This document shows, piece by piece, positions 60,397-64,000 of a stretch of DNA of 64,000 nt. The stretch is from contig CAVUBL010000017.1 of NCBI GenBank assembly GCA_963739795.1, positions 248,001 through 312,000 on the forward strand, in the 5' to 3' direction. The notes below the pieces were generated by a model that had not been told where the DNA came from, searched no databases, and saw only the letters and a program-made list of their open reading frames with translations. This stretch comes from CAVUBL01 sp963739795. Its GTDB lineage: Bacteria > Acidobacteriota > Thermoanaerobaculia > Multivoradales > DATKCC01. The stretch's first letter is position 1, and every line of letters starts with the position of its first letter. The translations under genes were made by a program, and so were the position numbers.

Positions 60397-61353
60397 ATGA
60401 TCCGCATCTTCACGAGTTCCCGGTGCCTGGCCCACCGCGCCCCCGGCGGCTACCCGGAGCGCCCGGAGCGTCTGGCAGGCATCCTGGAGCACCTCGAGGA
60501 AGTCTTCGCCGGGTCCGTGGTCGACGAGACCGATCCCGGAGTCCCGGCGGCGGAGGCGGTCCTCGGGGTCCACGAAGAGCGCTACGTGCGCCGGCTGCGG
60601 CGAGCGGTGGAGCGGGGCGATGGGCTCATCGACTCGCCCGACAACCCCCTCGCCCCTGGCACCTGGGACGCGGCCCTGGCGGCCGTGGAAGTGACCCTGA
60701 CCGCTGCCCGCTGGGCGAGCGCCGGCGGCGGCCGCCACGCCTTCGCCGCCGTCCGCCCGCCGGGCCACCACGCCGAGCGCGACCGGGCGATGGGCTTCTG
60801 CTACTTCAACAACGTCGCCGTCGCGGTCGAGCACCTGCGCGCGACCGGCCGCACGGAGCGGGCCGCGATCTTCGACTTCGACCTGCACCACGGCAACGGC
60901 ACCCAGCACCTGTTCGAGGCCCGGCCGGACGTCTTCTACGCCAGCCTCCACCAGGCGCCGTTCTACCCCGGTACCGGAAGGCGCGACGAGCGGGGCACCG
61001 GGGCCGGCGAGGGCACCGTGCTCAACGTCCCGTTGCCGGCGGGCACCGGCGAGGCGGAGTACCTGGCGGCGGTCGACGGCGAGGTGCTGCCGGCCCTCAC
61101 CGCCTTCGCGCCGGACTTCCTCGCCGTCTCCGCGGGCTTCGACACCTGGCGCGGAGATCCCCTGGGCGCCCTGAGTCTGGCGGAGAGCGGATTCGAAGCC
61201 CTGGGTGTGCGGGTGGCGGGCCTCGCCACCGAGCTCGCAGGGGGGGCCGGCGCCGCTCGCAGCCTGACGGTCCTGGAAGGGGGCTACGACATCGCAGCCC
61301 TGCCTCGCCTCGTCGAGAGGTATCTCCGGGGGCTGGGGGCTGGCGGAGATTGA
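60397..61353 (+). CDS. Histone deacetylase-like amidohydrolase
   Basis: This roughly 318-residue enzyme is of the HDAC/AcuC/acetylpolyamine amidohydrolase family. It has HPEYPERP-like entry text (APGGYPERPERLAGIL), active-site histidines in AVRPPGHHAERDRAMGFCYF, zinc ligands in FDFDLHHGNGTQHLFEARPD, SAGFDTWRGDPLG and the catalytic tyrosine in LEGGYDIAAL. The substrate may be acetylated polyamine or protein and cannot be told from sequence. TAGACT ends 6 bases before the second of two ATGs (60394 and 60397), suggesting a leaderless start at 60397. Confidence 0.92.
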   Translation: MIRIFTSSRCLAHRAPGGYPERPERLAGILEHLEEVFAGSVVDETDPGVPAAEAVLGVHEERYVRRLRRAVERGDGLIDSPDNPLAPGTWDAALAAVEVTLTAARWASAGGGRHAFAAVRPPGHHAERDRAMGFCYFNNVAVAVEHLRATGRTERAAIFDFDLHHGNGTQHLFEARPDVFYASLHQAPFYPGTGRRDERGTGAGEGTVLNVPLPAGTGEAEYLAAVDGEVLPALTAFAPDFLAVSAGFDTWRGDPLGALSLAESGFEALGVRVAGLATELAGGAGAARSLTVLEGGYDIAALPRLVERYLRGLGAGGD

Positions 61354-61522
61354 CTTCCGTGCATAACCATCGATACAATGGAGGGAAAAGCTCAGGTAAA
61401 GCTTGAAGTTTTGCTGCTCAGGCGGACCCTTACCGATCGGACGAACGCGAGGCAAGCTCGACAGGCGCGAAAACCGCAGACACCCCTGTGGATGGGCCGA
61501 CGGGCGAGCGGAGGACAGAGTG

Positions 61523-62728
61523 ATGAACGCAAAGAAGCTCCTGACGACCCTCGTGGCGATGGCCCTGGCGGCGGCGCCGGCCTTCGCCGCCTCTCCCTTC
61601 GGCTATCTCGACGGCAAGGCGGGCGGCGGCAACGGCGCCTCGGGCGTCGTGCCGATCAGCGGCTGGGCGCTCGATGACGACGGCGTGCGTGCGGTGGACC
61701 TGTTCGTGGATGGCGTGATCGCCGGCCGCGCACAATACGGCCGCAACCGGCCGGGTGTCACCCGCCTCTTCCCCGGCTATCCGGACTCCGACGCCGCCGG
61801 CTTCGGCTTCCGGCTCAACAGCACCCACTACCTCAACGGCCTCCACGAGGTCCAGGCGCGGGTCACCTCCGAGACCGGCGAGCGGACCTTCCTCAACGCG
61901 AAGGAAATCCTCTTCACCAACACCACCCAGCTACTGGCACCCTTCGGCGGGATCGACTTCCCGCGGCCCTCGACCGAGCTCTTCGGCACCTGCGACCTGG
62001 CGGCTTCGCCGCGCCGACTTGCGGCGATCCTCGGTTGGACCCTGGACTCGGGCGTCGAAATCGGGGACATGGGCGTCGGCTACGTGGAGCTGCTGATCGA
62101 TGGGGCGATCTTCGCCAACAGCCGGGTCGACTGCTACTACGACCCCGGCCCGGAGAACCACGGCCCGACCAACTGCTATGGCCTGCGGCGCCTGGACATC
62201 GAGCGCTCCTTCCCCGACCTGGCCAACTCGCCGCAGTCGGGCTTCCGGTTCGTCCTGGACATCGGCCACCTGGTCGACTTCGGCTTCTCCGAAGGCCAGC
62301 ACGTCCTCACCATCCGGGTGGGTGACATCGTCGGCAACGTAGCCAACGTCGCCCAGATCCCGGTGACCTTCACCTGCGACGATCGCGTCGGCAACGAGGG
62401 CAGCCTCGGGTGGGAGGCTCCGATCCGGCCGGAGAACATCGGCGACGGGGTGGTGGAGGCTTCCGGCTGGGCCCTCGACTGGGAGGGCGTGGAAAAGATC
62501 CGGGTCTACGTCGACGGCAACCAGGTGGGCGAGGCGGCCTACGGCCGCGCGACGCCGGCCCTCGCCCTCCAGTACCCTGGCTATCCGAGCAACGCCCACG
62601 CCGGCTGGGACCTGTCGATCAACAGCACGAAGCTCTCCGACGGAAAGCACGACCTGCAGGCGGTCGTGGTCGACAGCGAGGGGCACACCACGCTGATCGG
62701 CGAGCGGAGCTTCACGATCGATAACTAG
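61523..62728 (+). CDS. Secreted Ig-like repeat protein
   Basis: This 401-residue protein starts at the ATG behind GGAGGACAG, with a signal peptide ending AAPAFAAS. It has three beta-sandwich-like repeats of about 100-130 residues, each with ISGWALDDDGVRAVDLFVDG, then AQYGRNRPGVTRLFPGYPDS, then GFGFRLNSTHYLNGLHEVQA-type phrases. The third repeat is closest to the first, and the middle one carries cysteine-bearing inserts (FGTCDL, DCYYDPGPENHGPTNCYGL). The N-SxxxLxDGxHxLxxxV pattern suggests Ig-like adhesion domains. It has no anchor or enzyme motif and is probably released or surface-associated. Confidence 0.8.
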   Translation: MNAKKLLTTLVAMALAAAPAFAASPFGYLDGKAGGGNGASGVVPISGWALDDDGVRAVDLFVDGVIAGRAQYGRNRPGVTRLFPGYPDSDAAGFGFRLNSTHYLNGLHEVQARVTSETGERTFLNAKEILFTNTTQLLAPFGGIDFPRPSTELFGTCDLAASPRRLAAILGWTLDSGVEIGDMGVGYVELLIDGAIFANSRVDCYYDPGPENHGPTNCYGLRRLDIERSFPDLANSPQSGFRFVLDIGHLVDFGFSEGQHVLTIRVGDIVGNVANVAQIPVTFTCDDRVGNEGSLGWEAPIRPENIGDGVVEASGWALDWEGVEKIRVYVDGNQVGEAAYGRATPALALQYPGYPSNAHAGWDLSINSTKLSDGKHDLQAVVVDSEGHTTLIGERSFTIDN

Positions 62729-62863
62729 GGTGAAAAGGGCTGGAGGCTTCGGCCGCCGACGGTGAGGTGGTGAGGCCGCCTCGCCGTCGGATCGGCTGGC
62801 GCGGCGACCTGCTCGCCTAGACCGTTCCGGCTCGGGCCTTCCTCACCGCAGAGAGCGGTCGGG

Positions 62864-62911
62864 TCCCCCCCCCGCAACCCCTCGATCCCCTTCCCACCCC
62901 CGAGGGGGCGG
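62864..62911 (+). repeat. Partial intergenic hairpin repeat
   Basis: GGTCCCCCCCCCGCAACCCC, TCGATCCCCTTCCCACCCCC, GAGGGGGC gives the left part of the repeat. The right GGAAGGGG arm is missing. Confidence 0.6.
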
Positions 62912-62921
62912 CAAGACGAGA

Positions 62922-62950
62922 AAGGGCGGCCGATGGGCCGCCCTTCTTCT
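62922..62950 (+). terminator. Rho-independent terminator (probably two-way)
   Basis: AAGGGCGGCC/GGCCGCCCTT form a 10-bp stem with a 4-base loop, followed by CTTCTTTCC on the plus strand and preceded by an A-rich GAGAAA. It lies between two convergent genes and can end both the Ig-like gene and the S41 protease gene. Confidence 0.8.
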
Positions 62951-62973
62951 TTCCTTCGGTTGGCTGCCGCCGG

Positions 62974-64000
62974 TTAGCCGCCGGTGCCGGCGGGCTGCGT
63001 CGGGGGGGCGGGGTGGTGGGCCGCCTTCTCGGCCACCTTCTCGCCTTTGGTGTTCTTCAGGGCGTCGCGCTGGGCGAGGAGCTTGCCGGCCCGGCTGAAG
63101 AGCTCGATGGCGCGCTGGATCTGGACGTCCTTCTCCGCCCGCACCCGGTGGGACGCGTCCTGGCCCCAGATGGCGTTGAACACCTCGGAGCGGATGCGCA
63201 TCAGGACGTCGTCCGTCGTGCCCTTCTCGGCGAAGCCCTCCTCGATCTCCTTGGCGGTGCTGATCTTCTCGGAGACCAGCCAGTCCTTGAACTCCTGGAG
63301 GACCGCGTCGTCCGGGTGCCAGTCCTGGCTGGTCACCTTGTGGCGGCGCACATAGTCGACGGCGAAGTCGAAGTGCGCGTTGCGGCTGATCAGGAACTGG
63401 GAGTAGGGCGAGAGCTCCCCGGCCTCGACCATCACGTCCGGGGTGATGCCGCCGCCGCCGTAGACGTCGCGGCCCAGGTCGGTGTGGTAGACGGGCCCCT
63501 TCGCGCCGTCCTTGCCGCTCGAGCCGCCGTGCTCCTTGGTCTCCGGCGCGTAGGTGTAGTAGTCGTAGTAGGAGCTGTAGTCGCGCTGGATCAGGCGCCC
63601 GCTGGGCGTGTAGTAGCGTGCCGTGGTCAGAGCCATACCCGCGCCGTAGGGCAGGTTGTAGACCGTCTGGACCAGCCCCTTGCCCCAGGTCGGCGTGCCC
63701 ACGATCAGCCCCACGTCGTGGTCTTGGATGGCGCTGGAGACGATCTCGGCGGCCGAGGCCGTGCCCCGGTTCACCAGAACCACCACCGGCAGGTCCAGGG
63801 CCGGGTGGGCGCCGGTGTCCTTGTACTGGGCGAAGGAGTCTCGGGTGCGGCCCCGCGTCTCGACGATCATCGCGCCGTTGGGCACGAAGTAGTCGGCGAT
63901 GTCGATCGCCTGATCCAGGAGCCCGCCGCCGTTGTTCCGGAGGTCGAAGAGCAGGCGCTTCATTCCCTGCTTCTTGAGGGAGTCGAGGGCCTGGCCGATC
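62974..64000 (-). CDS. S41-family C-terminal processing protease, 5' end outside the window
   Basis: The visible C-terminal 342 residues carry the S41 core: KKQGMKRLLFDLRNNGGGLL, VVLVNRGTASAAEIVSSAIQ with the catalytic serine in GTASAAE, and VGTPTWGKGLVQTVYNLPYG with the lysine. ALTTARYYTPSGRLIQRDYS follows. The N-terminal signal and PDZ domain lie beyond 64000. The long tail (DFAVDYVRRHKVTSQDWHPD through HHPAPPTQPAGTGG) is charged and extends past the usual CtpA end. It probably trims exported or envelope proteins. The internal ATG at 63963 is not the true start. Confidence 0.92.
   Translation of the reverse strand, partial: IGQALDSLKKQGMKRLLFDLRNNGGGLLDQAIDIADYFVPNGAMIVETRGRTRDSFAQYKDTGAHPALDLPVVVLVNRGTASAAEIVSSAIQDHDVGLIVGTPTWGKGLVQTVYNLPYGAGMALTTARYYTPSGRLIQRDYSSYYDYYTYAPETKEHGGSSGKDGAKGPVYHTDLGRDVYGGGGITPDVMVEAGELSPYSQFLISRNAHFDFAVDYVRRHKVTSQDWHPDDAVLQEFKDWLVSEKISTAKEIEEGFAEKGTTDDVLMRIRSEVFNAIWGQDASHRVRAEKDVQIQRAIELFSRAGKLLAQRDALKNTKGEKVAEKAAHHPAPPTQPAGTGG

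Overview
This is a 64 kb window of very GC-rich bacterial chromosome, with almost no AT-rich sequence outside a few promoters. An sdhC-A-B succinate dehydrogenase, a PcnB-type poly(A) polymerase, bactofilins, a type I glutamine synthetase and many secreted beta-rich proteins together fit an Acidobacteriota-like (Thermoanaerobaculia-like) organism. This placement is inference from gene content. The G+C content leaves long open frames antisense to real genes, and these were left out.

Layout. Positions 1-5001 (minus strand) hold a secreted repeat protein, a membrane Ser/Thr kinase and an osmoprotectant ABC transporter whose substrate-binding and permease domains are fused. Positions 5.0-9.6 kb hold two copies of a composite inverted-repeat element around an alpha/beta-hydrolase-OsmC fusion, then a secreted protein and a PIG-L-type deacetylase lipoprotein. 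Positions 9.6-14.4 kb hold pcnB and sdhCAB. Positions 14.4-18.95 kb are a decaying accessory patch: a hicAB pair whose toxin has an amber stop, a third composite repeat, an intact vapBC pair, a broken membrane protein, and remnants of a second VapC and a Uma2-like gene. Positions 19-24.7 kb hold a methyltransferase-like gene, a bactofilin, a flavin disulfide reductase with a TVP38/TMEM64 partner, and glutamine synthetase behind a near-consensus promoter.

Positions 25.1-33.7 kb are the most unusual region. A 1,884-residue surface protein carries an internal IPTL-CTERM-like sorting signal, cadherin-like repeats and a beta-helix-like tail. It is followed by three tandem phage-tail-collar (microcystin-dependent protein) paralogues, a small acidic protein, a DUF6916-like protein and a GNAT acetyltransferase. 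Positions 33.7-38 kb hold rfbB, rfbC, a DUF4301 gene and uppP. Positions 38-46 kb hold a chalcone-isomerase-like protein, an ECF sigma/anti-sigma/bactofilin-like membrane operon, RecD2 and an NtrC-type regulator. Positions 46-48.3 kb hold a damaged beta-propeller gene and a second copy of its C-terminal domain.

Positions 48.5-57.5 kb form one long minus-strand run: tRNA(CAT), tilS, hpt, ftsH, folP, cdaA, ybbR-domain gene, glmM, pdxJ. Most junctions are 4-base stop/start overlaps, linking tRNA modification, purine salvage, proteolysis, folate, c-di-AMP, cell-wall precursor and PLP synthesis. Positions 57.6-64 kb hold an ArsR regulator with a palindromic operator, superoxide dismutase, tRNA-Val, tRNA-Asp, rpmG, another sigma-like factor, a histone-deacetylase-like hydrolase, a secreted Ig-like protein and a truncated S41 protease.

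Three cross-cutting observations matter. First, a composite A+B inverted-repeat element occurs three times, and its halves are oriented independently. Second, three single-base frameshifts (a tail-collar gene, the GNAT gene and the normally essential glmM) are each repaired by removing one C from a GCCA, which suggests systematic sequence error or an unusual mechanism. Third, several genes start exactly 6 bases after a TANNNT -10 box, which suggests leaderless transcripts.
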